This document shows positions 26,598 through 36,355 of a stretch of 64,000 nt of DNA, one piece after another. Below the pieces are notes generated by a model, which was not told the DNA's origin, did not search any database, and saw only the letters and a program-made list of their open reading frames with translations. The position numbers and the translations under genes were made by a program. Numbering within the stretch: position 1 is the first letter of the stretch; every line of letters begins with the position of its first letter. Source of the DNA: Chrysogorgia sp. JL179-B06 (Eukaryota > Cnidaria > Anthozoa > Scleralcyonacea > Chrysogorgiidae); contig JAYKKM010000191.1 in the NCBI GenBank assembly GCA_035772405.1, positions 1,517,501 to 1,581,500 of the forward strand, in the 5' to 3' direction.

Positions 26598-27201
26598 AGT
26601 AGTATAGAGAGTGGGGCTGCGGGCTCAGCAACGCCAACCGTGATATAAACGCCAAAACGTCGCCAAATTTGTACCAAGCCACAACTGAGCAATGTTTTGG
26701 TATTTACATTTTAAAGTCAACGTTGGTGAGCTCACAGCCTCACTCTCTACACTATTATGGTGATTATTAGTCAATCTAGACACCCCTCCCACATTTTCTA
26801 CTCAATCGATGCAAAACACCAAAAAACAATTTTCGCTAAATTTTAGCCACATTTAGAGATAGAATGTGTCGCTTCATCGTTTTCTCGTCTTTAAAAAGTA
26901 GAAAGTGTCATTTCAGCATTTTTGTGTTTTTAAAAAAGGCATAGTGTGCCACCTCAATATTTTCACGTTTTTAAAAAAGTAGAAAGTGTCATTTCAGCAT
27001 TTTTGTTCGACAAACCACCGACACACTCTGCTGTTGCCTCACAAATTCACGCGCGAAAAAAAACCACTAGATTTTGATTCTAGTGGTAATGTTTATCCAA
27101 ATGGATAGCGAAATGACGCTCTTTTGGTTGGCTAACAACATTGGCTAACAAATAGCCAATTGTTTTGCGAATTAGTCCGTTTGCTCGCTACTCCCAGTGG
27201 T
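26598..27201. repeat. Polinton-B left terminal inverted repeat with terminal hairpin
   Basis: 604 bases paired with 45211-45814. The outermost 159 bases (26598-26756) form an imperfect palindrome: the terminus TAGAGAGTGGGGCTGCGGGC recurs inverted and slightly altered at 26720-26753. Repeats with a TGAARYGACAC core lie around 26865-27000. CCACTAGA hairpin and T-run at 27056-27086. The last polB codons lie within the repeat. Confidence 0.92.
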
Positions 27202-30200
27202 GTCTCTCGCTTCAATGTTTTTGTGACCATATGCGTAGGAGTCAATACCATTTTCTAAAAGGTATCGTTTATCATCAAAGCAGGATAGCGACACTTTATT
27301 AATTTCGTAACTACCTAGCTGATGTTTGACACTTCTAATGGTCTTCATTGTGTGTCGCAACTGTTTCTGCTCGAGTAACACACTTTTGTAATCTTCGTGT
27401 CTGATCACCTTTTTAATTATGTTTTTTCTAATACCTTTAGCGGTTTTCCCACCACCTCCACCCTCTTTCAAATAGCTGTACATTTTACTGCGCAACCCAA
27501 CGAACTCAACAATTGGCGTCCCAGCGCACTCGTCCTTCATCTTCCCAATAACTTTCTTATTTTCTCTAAAAAAGAATGGGCTGTCTGCAGGGTAATCACT
27601 ATTGTCAAACTTTTCGCGCTCCTCCATGAAGTCAGAGTAGACGTCACCAGTTTTGATTGTGTACAGCAGACTGTCAGTGTCGGTGAAGTGTAATCTACAG
27701 GTGTCGCTAGAGTACTTTTCCATAATGTAATTATAGTGAAAATTGTACATCAGCGTTTTACTCAAGTCTAGTATGCACATACCCACATATGCAGGTCTAT
27801 TTAGTGTCAGCGTTTCTTTAACTTTATGAACAGCGACTAGGTTCTTGCTAAATATCTTACAAGACACAAACGTTGGCTTCGAGACAAGCTTTTTAAATTT
27901 CCTCCTAGTGGTCACTAATCTCACATCCACACGCTTCCTCAAATTTTCCATCGTTTTTCCAAACACGCTGTTGTTCATCAATTTGAAGAAGTCCTTCTCA
28001 AAAGCGTTCTTAGCCGCAGTTATTTTGACTGTGTTAAAGTCGATGTACTTGCCCAACCACTTGGACTGGTCAAACTGTAGGACCCTATGCACCTTTTTGA
28101 TTTTCAATCCAAGATCTACATACAACTGCAGATTTTTATAGTGACACACATACTTTTTTTTGTTCATCAAATTAGTCACCAGCTTCTTCACACCGCCAAC
28201 ACTCACATTAAACTTATTTTTAATTTTCGTGCAGTACTCCGACAACATGTCAACGGTTATCTCCATCTTCTCAGGAGCCAGCGGGTAGTCGTTGTGTAGG
28301 TCATGCAAATGGTCTGGATACTCCAAGTCGACTTCAAGCAACAGACCCTTTTTGCTATTGTTGTGATAGTCACGTAGATTAACTTTTTTTATTTCTTTCT
28401 TATTCAACCACTTGAAGCCGCCCGTAGGTAAACTCTGACTCATTGCCCACCCATACAAATTGTTGGCATCAAGGTACATCAAATACTTCGACTCTTGCGC
28501 TTTATCGTACCCTTCCATGTATTTATTATTCGCCACACCATGTCTGTTGCAAATGTAGCTCACACCGCCGCGCATACCTAATTCTACAAACTGGAACATG
28601 TCAATGTCGGACAATAATTCGAGTTCTACTCCAGTCATCTTTAACATGGCATCCCAAGCTAATCCAGGCGATGTGAAATAATGACACGGGTCTAGTTTAT
28701 ACTCGCGATGGCATGTCTTTCTAAAGTTCTCAAAAACGTCAGCGAGCAAGAGCACGTCGCTTTTCAAATACAGGTCGTGGTACCCACCCATATTTTTAAC
28801 GTCGAAGTAGTCCCACACATTGCAAGCACGCTCATGCATTTCTTCCGTGATGTGCTCGTCGTTCAGAACGCTGTAAAAGTCTTTTTTAGAGGGTAACTCG
28901 CTTTCGTCGAATTTTTCAAAGGAGTCCATGTAATCATAGGGGTAGACCCCCTTTCTCGTCATGAGTGCCAACCCCTCGTCGCGAAACACTTCTGACGTGT
29001 ATTTGAAAGCGTCCCTTGGTAGGTTCCTCACCAAGTTGTCTAGACCACTACTCATGAACTGAAAGCTGTCCAAGAATACCAAGTTTTTTCCAAGCGTGAA
29101 CGCCATGTACTTCTCCATGTTGTTCGGTATCACGTTTATGTCTCGACCAAACTTGCCAATCTCCTGCATAATGAAATGACTATCGTAGCCGCGTAAGTTA
29201 TGAAAGATCACAGGAATTTTATCAGTCAATCTAAAGTTCACGTTACACTCACGATGTGCGGACCCTCTGTACTTACCTGACACGTGACAGTGGTCTCTAA
29301 CTCTAACGTCAGCGCTAGTGTACTCAACACTGCAAATGTGGCAACTTTTAGCCTCGTCAAAGTTTTGTTTATCGTCATCAGTCATTATAATTTCTTTGTT
29401 AAAGTGGCTCTCAGATGTTTCTTTACAATATTCGACAATTTCTAACATTTCCCCAATAAACTTGTTAACTGCGTTTTCACCGCGGTACACTTTTACTGGC
29501 TTACTATACTCATCGTCGTAGCAACAAACTAATTTGTATCCGTAACCACAGTCAACATGCCTCTGGTAAGCATTTGTGTAGCTACACTCGCTTGATGGCT
29601 TTGTTGTGTGCACTTTCTGTGTGATAGCCTCAAAGTCTGCATACACCACAAATGGTACGTTTAGCTGCCTACTAAAATTCTCGTATTTCACTTTCGCACC
29701 TTTTCGCGGCATTTTAATAGCTTGCTTCCCATTGATGACCAAACACACTTCAATATGATTTTCAAGCACGTCCGCTCGGGTGAAATACTGCAGGCAATAT
29801 CTACAAAAGTGTTTTCTTGCCTTGTGCTCTGTCTGGCGGTACATGAATTTGTTGAAATCGTGAATGTACACATAGTGCTTGTCACCCACGTCGTTAGTTA
29901 TCAACAATAGGTCCATGTGGTCAGGGTACACTTCCTTAGAAACATACACAGGGAATGGCTGCTTATTTTCATACCCAAAAACGTTAATACTAATTTTGTT
30001 AGCCCTTTCGATCTTGTTGTAATCTCTGAGTGTGACTGGGAAGTCAACTCCATCGTAATTCAGCTTGTTGACATGCCTGGCGTACTTCGACGTTCTATCA
30101 GAGTTTTTTCCAACAGGAAACTTATGCGCTAGGTGACACCATCTAAAACACTTGTTGTCGCCCTTGTTATTTACATTTATCAAACCCTTCATACTATTGC

Positions 30201-30875
30201 ACAGCTCCTTTGGCAACGCAATGTAGCTACTCCCATTCAAAGTCTGTAAATAGCAATGTTAACGTAGTGCGCATCTATTTTGTCGATAGTCCATCCAGAC
30301 CCCTCAGATAGCCACCCAGCTATCCGTGTCAAGATTTGTTCCGATCCACGGTTGGCAACACCCTCGATGTCATGCTCGTTAATGACGACGAACGTCTCGC
30401 TGTTAAAGTAGGCAGTTTTGTATGTGGTCTTATCAAGTTCTAAAACTTTCTCAAAAGTGACCTTGACTGTCTCTACCACTTTCATTCCGTTGGTCTCACC
30501 CAATTCGCGTCTCAAAAGATTAATGACAGCGCTTCTACTACCGTTCACCTGGTTTATGTCTCTGTCGTCAATTACCTCGACTCCGTAGGACCTTGTGAAC
30601 CCTCTCAGCGCTTGACCCAACAGCCGTGGGCTATGGTCTTCAAATGTGGGTTGTGCTCCCTGATCTCTAACGAGACGGTTGTGTGTCCGACTACCAACGT
30701 TAACTCGCCTGTTTGTCAGCGGATTAACAATACTGACATTTGTTGTGTCACTAAAAACACCATCTCTAACAAGTTGATTGTTGACTCGCCCGTGAACGTT
30801 GACTGCTCTACCTGTTAGTGGATTTACAACGGCTGCACCATTTCTAACAAGTGAGTTTTCTGTGACGTCACCCAT
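27172..30875 (-). pseudogene. polB: DNA polymerase B, frameshifted
   Basis: Same architecture as the Polinton-A polymerase (about 90 % identical by eye), including NPLTxR repeats, exonuclease YADFEA, motif A LDANNLYGWAMSQ, motif B, DTDS and KMYSY. Near 30233-30246 one base is missing relative to Polinton-A, so the N-terminal part (from ATG 30875, about 212 residues) ends at a stop and the remaining 1000 or so residues lie in another frame. No second lesion is seen, so this is a very young mutation or a sequencing/assembly error. The start at 30875 is the ATG shared with Polinton-A; an upstream ATG at 30890 is not shared. Confidence 0.93.
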
Positions 30876-30895
30876 AGCTTCTATATACATTACGC

Positions 30896-31453
30896 TTATA
30901 TTTTTTTCCTAAGCCACTCGTTGTAATAGCGATCACCACTTTCGCACCACCCCAGCTTTGGGTACACCACTCCAAACAGGTTGTTGTCAAACTTCTCTTT
31001 CACTTTTCCGTCTTTGAGGTCTGACACCTTCTCGAGTGTCTCGAGTTGTCTTCTATGGCACAACCTAATAATGTAGTATCCATATCTGCTGACGTTTCTA
31101 CCTTTTATCAAATTGTATGAGTACAACACATTGACAACTTTCAAGAAGTCCTCTTTTATCAACTCGAGGTGTTCGTACTTCACAACGTTCCGTAGTCTCC
31201 TCCCCATCCACCAAGACCGCTTGTGAACGCTTTTTGGTCGTGTGAGTCTCATGTCGCTATAACTCTGAGTGTAGCCCCATTCGATGTCGCCACACTTTGG
31301 ACACGCGTACCCACCACAGTCACTTACGTTTTTCACAACGTCACAATCCGAGCAGTAGTGAAACCTGGAGGCACCTCCACACTCAATTTTCGTTTCATTC
31401 GCAATCTCGTCGATTGTCAAACCAAAACTCATCTGCCTCATAAGTTTGTCCAT
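30896..31453 (-). CDS. Zinc-ribbon protein, possible late-transcription-factor-like
   Basis: 185 residues from ATG 31453 (only GTG upstream). Zinc ribbon CSDC...CPKC and the VVYPKLGWC tail are kept; the C terminus is shorter than in Polinton-A (ends EWLRKKI), so it no longer overlaps polB. AGTAGTATAAGTG on the coding strand lies immediately before the ATG. Confidence 0.85.
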   Translation of the reverse strand: MDKLMRQMSFGLTIDEIANETKIECGGASRFHYCSDCDVVKNVSDCGGYACPKCGDIEWGYTQSYSDMRLTRPKSVHKRSWWMGRRLRNVVKYEHLELIKEDFLKVVNVLYSYNLIKGRNVSRYGYYIIRLCHRRQLETLEKVSDLKDGKVKEKFDNNLFGVVYPKLGWCESGDRYYNEWLRKKI

Positions 31454-31477
31454 CACTTATACTACTCCAACATTTTT

Positions 31478-31897
31478 TCACCGGGTGAGCACCCATGCCG
31501 CTATTCCACTACCCAAACCTAACGCGCCAACAAACAACAATTGGTAATCCTTCATTTCCGCACTCGGTTGGTAGTAATCCGCAACCTTCGGGGAGTCAGT
31601 GAACACTCGTCCGCTGTACCGTATGGTCATTACGCTTCTAAGTTCTTCCAACGCATGGTTTGTGTCATTGATGTCAGCGTTAGCATCAGAGAGCTGTTGT
31701 CGCAAACGCTGGATCTGATCTTTCTTAGCGATTTCGTTTTCATACCACACTTCTTTCGCACTGGCTAACCGCTCCAACGCGTGGTTGTGTCTCTTCATCT
31801 CAGCTTCATAACCTGAGTGATTAAATTTCGAAAACATAAAGCCAGCGCCTGCAAAAGCCACCGCATTAAAAATCCCTCCAGCCACAACGCTCACCAT
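31478..31897 (-). CDS. Small two-membrane-segment coiled-coil protein
   Basis: 139 residues, same length as the Polinton-A homologue at 12297 with a few substitutions, mostly in the coiled-coil. Both hydrophobic ends and YYQPSAEM are kept. ATG 31897 lies 4 bases after the stop of the preceding gene. Confidence 0.85.
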   Translation of the reverse strand: MVSVVAGGIFNAVAFAGAGFMFSKFNHSGYEAEMKRHNHALERLASAKEVWYENEIAKKDQIQRLRQQLSDANADINDTNHALEELRSVMTIRYSGRVFTDSPKVADYYQPSAEMKDYQLLFVGALGLGSGIAAWVLTR

Positions 31898-31901
31898 TAA
31901 C

Positions 31902-32138
31902 TTACGTTGATTTGAATGGGTCTGTCGGTATCCACTTTTTCGATTGTAACCATTTTACTAACAGCGTTCCTGCACCAACATCTGCAGCGAGTTTCACTAT
32001 GCCTCTCACAGTCTCTGGTGTTCCCAATGGTTCTCCCAAAGCCTTTTTCGAAATCATACTCACTGCCACAGCACCAGTCGTGACAAGGAGCGCGTCGTAC
32101 AATTCGTTCATAAGTTCTTTTCGATCGATCGTGGCCAT
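31902..32138 (-). CDS. Small hydrophobic protein, 78 residues
   Basis: Starts MATIDRKEL at ATG 32138. Exactly the same length as the Polinton-A gene when started at this ATG, although the upstream bases differ by a 2-base indel, which supports this start over the further upstream ATG at 32144. Hydrophobic pattern and KKW...DPF tail conserved. Function unknown. Confidence 0.83.
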   Translation of the reverse strand: MATIDRKELMNELYDALLVTTGAVAVSMISKKALGEPLGTPETVRGIVKLAADVGAGTLLVKWLQSKKWIPTDPFKST

Positions 32139-32159
32139 ATACATTGTCGTGTGTTTTGT

Positions 32160-32510
32160 TCAAGAATCAAATGTGTCGAGTCCTCCAGCTGGACGACAAG
32201 TTCTACGATTTTCTGGCGCAGGTGCTGCTGCAGTACTCACAGGTTCCAGTTGTGTTTCTTTTTCACTGCTAATTGTGTACCACAGCGAAGCAGCAGCGAT
32301 GACTACACCAAGTGTTCCAACAATGTAGCCATAGCTCCACTCACTACCCCGCTCTTCGTTGACTATCATTTCACGCATTTTCTTTTCTTTCGCAGCTTTC
32401 GATATCTCAGCCAACTTTTTACCAGCAGCAACACGCTTTGGGTCCTTCACCTTAACACTCTTCACATCAGCCGTGATCTTAGCGTCAGCCGTCTGTGGGT
32501 CCTCAACCAT
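32160..32510 (-). CDS. Basic single-pass membrane protein, 116 residues
   Basis: Homologue of the 114-residue Polinton-A protein. The lysine-rich KDPKRVAAGKKLAEISKAAK region and the hydrophobic segment are conserved; the C-terminal tail (AAAPAPENRRTCRPAGG) differs by small in-frame indels, marking it as the least constrained part. Confidence 0.85.
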   Translation of the reverse strand: MVEDPQTADAKITADVKSVKVKDPKRVAAGKKLAEISKAAKEKKMREMIVNEERGSEWSYGYIVGTLGVVIAAASLWYTISSEKETQLEPVSTAAAPAPENRRTCRPAGGLDTFDS

Positions 32511-32642
32511 CTAATACACTATCACGTGTTATCTTACTCACAGTTGACCTCACAGGTATCTCACAGTTGGCCTCACAAGTATCTCACAGTCCCAGACCAA
32601 ACGCACTAAAAAAGTTAGGATTTTTTCTGGGAGTATAACATA
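32511..32642. promoter_or_regulatory. Bidirectional promoter with phased CTCACAR repeats
   Basis: Five CTCACAG/CTCACAA copies start at 32537, 32549, 32560, 32572 and 32583, with spacings 12, 11, 12, 11 as in Polinton-A, while the bases between them vary. GGGAGTATAACATA precedes the plus-strand ATG. Confidence 0.65.
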
Positions 32643-33412
32643 ATGACTCGAGCCCGAGACACCGCAGAAGAGATGACTCAAGTCCAAGACGTCGCAGGAG
32701 AGGATGTCGACTACTTGTTGAGAACAGCCTTTGTCGATGTGTCTACCCCACAAGGCACCTCTGGACCCAACGTCTTAAAAGAGTACTCACAAGTCTTCAA
32801 GTTGTGCGACCCCGATCGTAAAAACGAAGAGGTGTCAAGACAATTTGGTGCCCAGATTCTCTACACAAAGTTTGCTCATGAGGCTTGGGTTGGGCTTGAT
32901 GAAGTTAGAGCCAACAGGATGGTTAACGAAGTGCCGAGATGATCCCTGTGTGGTGTTACTCACCATTCAAACGTCTTACGGTAGCGAGTAGCCACTACTT
33001 GAGCGACCCTTGCGAGTCTGCCGCTACACTACTCGGTAGCTACCTCGAAGTGTTCTTGGCGACCCTTCTATGGAGACCATGCTCAACCAAAGCCAAAGCG
33101 TGGCTAGAGCTCGCCGCAAACTGTGACGTCAACGTTTGTAGGATGGGGTGTAATGAAATAGTGGGTGCGGGCGATGTTATGAGTCACATACTCTCACATG
33201 TTCACCAGTTCTTCGCGCACGACTGCATGTCGTACAGTTGTTACCCATGTGGTGTGGCTACCAGTGACCCAATGTATCGCTCAAGACACGAGAGCTCGCA
33301 GTCCCACCTTAAAAACTTAGAACTCCAGCGGATATTTAACAACGAGCAGCAGTTGCCGCAACAGGATAGAACATTTCTCTGGAGGTATAGTAATCATGAA
33401 GAAAGTCGGTAG
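32643..33412 (+). pseudogene. Two-zinc-finger protein, frameshifted
   Basis: Matches the 256-residue Polinton-A gene but lacks one base near 32923-32938, splitting it into a 99-codon N-terminal part and a C-terminal part that holds both fingers (CRMGC... and CYPC...). The C-terminal part could in principle be made from an internal ATG at 32939. Otherwise undamaged; the end still overlaps the thymidine kinase start by 17 bases. Confidence 0.85.
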
Positions 33413-33965
33413 ACTAGAAATTGTGATTGGTCCTATGTTTGCAGGAAAAACAACAGAGACTCTTCGTAGGTTAGTCGCGTTAAGTAAGTCAGGGCTTAGA
33501 GTCCTCTACATGAACAACGCAGGTGACACCAGACGAACTGACCACGCGTTCTCCACACATCGCCAGACCATTGTTGTTGGATCAGACAGTTTACCTGCAA
33601 AGTTAATCAGCAACCTCCCGAGTTCTTTCGAGCTATCTAGCTACGACGTCATCGGAATTGATGAAGGCCACTGGTACTCTGATCTGTCAGTTAATCGCGA
33701 ATACATCAAAGCTGGCATTCACGTCATTATTTGCGGTCTCATAACAACAGAGCATTTAAAAAGACTTGGTGAGCTTGACACGCTCTTCCCAATGGCAGAC
33801 GACATCACATTTCTAAAAGCGTACTGTGCTGTTTGTCGCAACACTCGCGGAACGACTGTTGAAGCGCCATTCACTTGGAGATATAATCCAGGACCATCAT
33901 TCGTTGGTGGTGCTGAGCAATATCGCGCGGTGTGCAGACGTCACCATCCTTCCACACAAAATTAA
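33396..33965 (+). CDS. tk: Thymidine kinase, type II
   Basis: 189 residues with GPMFAGKT, IDEGHWYSD and the zinc pairs CAVC and CRRH intact. Same overlap with the zinc-finger gene and a similar 3' hairpin; AATAAA at 34110. Maintenance of this gene in an element with damaged polB fits a recent loss rather than long decay. Confidence 0.96.
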   Translation: MKKVGRLEIVIGPMFAGKTTETLRRLVALSKSGLRVLYMNNAGDTRRTDHAFSTHRQTIVVGSDSLPAKLISNLPSSFELSSYDVIGIDEGHWYSDLSVNREYIKAGIHVIICGLITTEHLKRLGELDTLFPMADDITFLKAYCAVCRNTRGTTVEAPFTWRYNPGPSFVGGAEQYRAVCRRHHPSTQN

Positions 33966-34238
33966 GGGTGTTCTCGGATACCCCACTTTATTAAATTTAT
34001 ACGTTGGTCACATGAAGCGTCCAATGTATTGTAGAAACATTTTCTCACACATAGACATTAGAGGTGTTGAAGCCAGTAATGTCACACAGTGGTCAGACTA
34101 GGTTTGTGAAATAAAGAGAGAAAGTTTCGCAGATATTTTTTTATTGAGTTAAAAAACATCTTTTAAAAATGCTAGAACAGTTGTCGCTTTAGGCGTCAAC
34201 AATGAGAATGAGTGCTAATTCGGCTCGTTAGTCGCTGT

Positions 34239-35006
34239 CTAAAAAGTCTCTTTACAATAGTGTCTCTCGTGGTTACTCAACGCTGATTTATTTTTAAATT
34301 TGCGAAAACACTGGGAACATTGAAACCCAATGTCAAAGAAATATTTTATTACTACAGTGATAGCGTCGTCGTATGAGTCACACAACAATGTTAGATAACC
34401 AGCGGATTTGTATCTGAGCAACAGAGAATCTTGCTCTTTGGACGTCTTACCTGTGCCACCTGGATTCTTGAACTCAATCACGAGTCCGCTGTGCTGTCGG
34501 TTCGCATTAGCGATAATCAAGTCAGGTGTCCCACGTTGGTAGCCTTTTTTCCACGAATTTATTCTCTTCGCAGAGGTGTCTTGATTTTCACCAAGCCCGG
34601 TTATCAAAATAGCTTCTGGATAATACTTCCTAAGAAAACCAACAACTTTCGTGTGGAGATCGAACTCGGTGATCATTTTAAACTGATTGTGTTTGAGACC
34701 GACGTCAGCTAAACTTTTTCTAACGCTTGGTAAGACTTCTGAGTGCACCCACCTTCCGAAGTGTTTCGCACGCTCTAGGTTACTCGAGAACACCAACGAG
34801 TAGACCCCAAGTTCGTTGACAAACGAGGCCTGCTCTATCTTCATTTTACAATCAGGTTCGACATGATCGTTAACTGCATCTTTTGGTCTAGCATAGCCTA
34901 GAGCGCTCGCGACTTCTTTCGCTTTGAACCATATGTCACCGTTGTGATTAACCGTCGTGATTTGGTGACCGTCGAAATCGAATAATCGAAGCGCTATGGA
35001 AGTCAT
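34239..35006 (-). CDS. BRO-N / VRR-NUC nuclease with C-terminal zinc finger
   Basis: 255 residues from ATG 35006, the same length as in Polinton-A. BRO-N (WFKAKEVASALGY, HFGRWVHSEVLPSVRK), nuclease motifs (RGTPDLII, VIEFKNPGGTGKTSKEQ) and C-terminal finger (CSQCFRKF) all present. ATATTATAG lies directly upstream of the start on the complementary strand. Confidence 0.93.
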   Translation of the reverse strand: MTSIALRLFDFDGHQITTVNHNGDIWFKAKEVASALGYARPKDAVNDHVEPDCKMKIEQASFVNELGVYSLVFSSNLERAKHFGRWVHSEVLPSVRKSLADVGLKHNQFKMITEFDLHTKVVGFLRKYYPEAILITGLGENQDTSAKRINSWKKGYQRGTPDLIIANANRQHSGLVIEFKNPGGTGKTSKEQDSLLLRYKSAGYLTLLCDSYDDAITVVIKYFFDIGFQCSQCFRKFKNKSALSNHERHYCKETF

Positions 35007-35033
35007 CACTATATTATAGTCTCCCACAAAAAA

Positions 35034-35189
35034 TTACTCGACGTGGGTGTTGGGTTTTTTATAGATTTGGTTTGTTGTGTACCAACGCATCAGATACGTT
35101 TTATTAGCCCTCAGTTTTCTACGTCGTCTGAAAAAGTTTCTAATGTTACGAACCAGTTTTCTAAACCTTCGAAGCTGAGGCCAACCCAT
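35034..35189 (-). CDS. Arginine-rich mini-protein, 51 residues
   Basis: Homologue of the 46-residue Polinton-A protein. Begins MGWPQLRRFRKL, keeps the NIRNFFRRRRKLR core and ends KKPNTHVE, with an in-frame 15-base addition near the N terminus. Frame preservation through that indel and synonymous differences elsewhere support a real gene. Sits between the 68-residue gene and the nuclease, as in Polinton-A. Confidence 0.75.
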   Translation of the reverse strand: MGWPQLRRFRKLVRNIRNFFRRRRKLRANKTYLMRWYTTNQIYKKPNTHVE

Positions 35190-35195
35190 TTTAAC

Positions 35196-35402
35196 TTAGG
35201 TCACGTCTCCTACCACTCCCACAGTGTCTGATTCTGGTAACATAATAGGTTTGCCGTAAGTCTTTTTAGACCTCATACCAATCTCAGCGTGGAGCTCGAG
35301 AGTTATATCACCGCGGCCAAATGACCCACCAGCTTTGAACATGTGATCAGTCGTCTTATTTATTTTATATATTTCGCGAGGTCTCGAAATACACGCTCCC
35401 AT
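35196..35402 (-). CDS. 68-residue protein with acylation-type N terminus
   Basis: MGACIS start conserved, then the same GGSFGRGDITLELHAEIG body; one residue shorter near the C terminus. Start codon directly abuts the stop of the fibre-like gene. Confidence 0.82.
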   Translation of the reverse strand: MGACISRPREIYKINKTTDHMFKAGGSFGRGDITLELHAEIGMRSKKTYGKPIMLPESDTVGVVGDVT

Positions 35403-36353
35403 TTACTTTACACCATATTCCTTCATCATTTCTCCACCCATGATTATGATGTCTCGGTTTGTCATGTAGCCACTCACAATTTTCACACCGTAAAATTCTA
35501 TCAACGATGGGTACGCATAAGGTGCGAGTGGTATTCTTGGTCGATGTATTCCAAAAATCGTTCCATAAGGTGTGCCTATCTTTTTCATATTTGCTACAAA
35601 GTCTGAGTCGACTGACTTGACGTTGTTGACCCTGACGTGCGAATTATCCATTTGCCAGTGTATTGATATCATATGCGTTTTTGTGAGGTCAACGCCACTT
35701 GGAATAGTGCATATGCTCTCCATTGCTGGGACACTACCACCATACGCGAGTCCATTAGTCATACCAGTCTTGTACCCTATGAACTTATCCCACTGACCGT
35801 CGTCGTTTGATATAATTGTCTCCCAATTTGATCCAGCGGTGCGAGTAGGTAACCTCACCACAACAAAAATGGAGAGATCACACCATTGAATACTCGGACA
35901 GTTAAAGTGAAGGCCTGACTCAAGTGGGAGTGGTGTTAGCACAGGGGACAGAAAACTTTGGCTTACACTGCTGATGCCAATAATAGGACCATAAGTTGAG
36001 TTGTTTTGCACTAATTTACTTGTTTCACCAATGGCTTTCACTTTGTTTGAACCATTGGTGTGAAATTCCACGTTTTTCAAGGCGTGTGTGCTAACGTTGA
36101 AGTCGAGCACAACATTATAGGACTGACTCTTGAGGAAACCTGATAGCAGTTGCTCTAGAGTTCTTTTGTTCATGGCGTCTGAGTCATCGACTGGGTCTGC
36201 TACGTTTTTTATCGCTGAGCCTTGCATGTCTATTAGTCCAGACATCCTTCCACCGGTCGCGCTTAATTTAGGATCTTCGTCCAGATGCCTTTTCGTTCTC
36301 TTTAGTATTTTATCGTGAGGGTCGTCAGACTCATACCCGTAGTTTAGACTCAT
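35403..36353 (-). CDS. Fibre-like protein with putative lectin-type domain
   Basis: 316 residues from ATG 36353. N-terminal tail MSLNYGYES, fibre-like GGRMSGLIDMQGSAIKNVAD segment, then the conserved beta-rich domain. Close to its Polinton-A homologue, whereas the adjoining anchored protein is not, so a cassette boundary lies between the anchored protein's tail and body. Confidence 0.8.
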   Translation of the reverse strand: MSLNYGYESDDPHDKILKRTKRHLDEDPKLSATGGRMSGLIDMQGSAIKNVADPVDDSDAMNKRTLEQLLSGFLKSQSYNVVLDFNVSTHALKNVEFHTNGSNKVKAIGETSKLVQNNSTYGPIIGISSVSQSFLSPVLTPLPLESGLHFNCPSIQWCDLSIFVVVRLPTRTAGSNWETIISNDDGQWDKFIGYKTGMTNGLAYGGSVPAMESICTIPSGVDLTKTHMISIHWQMDNSHVRVNNVKSVDSDFVANMKKIGTPYGTIFGIHRPRIPLAPYAYPSLIEFYGVKIVSGYMTNRDIIIMGGEMMKEYGVK

Positions 36354-36355
36354 CA

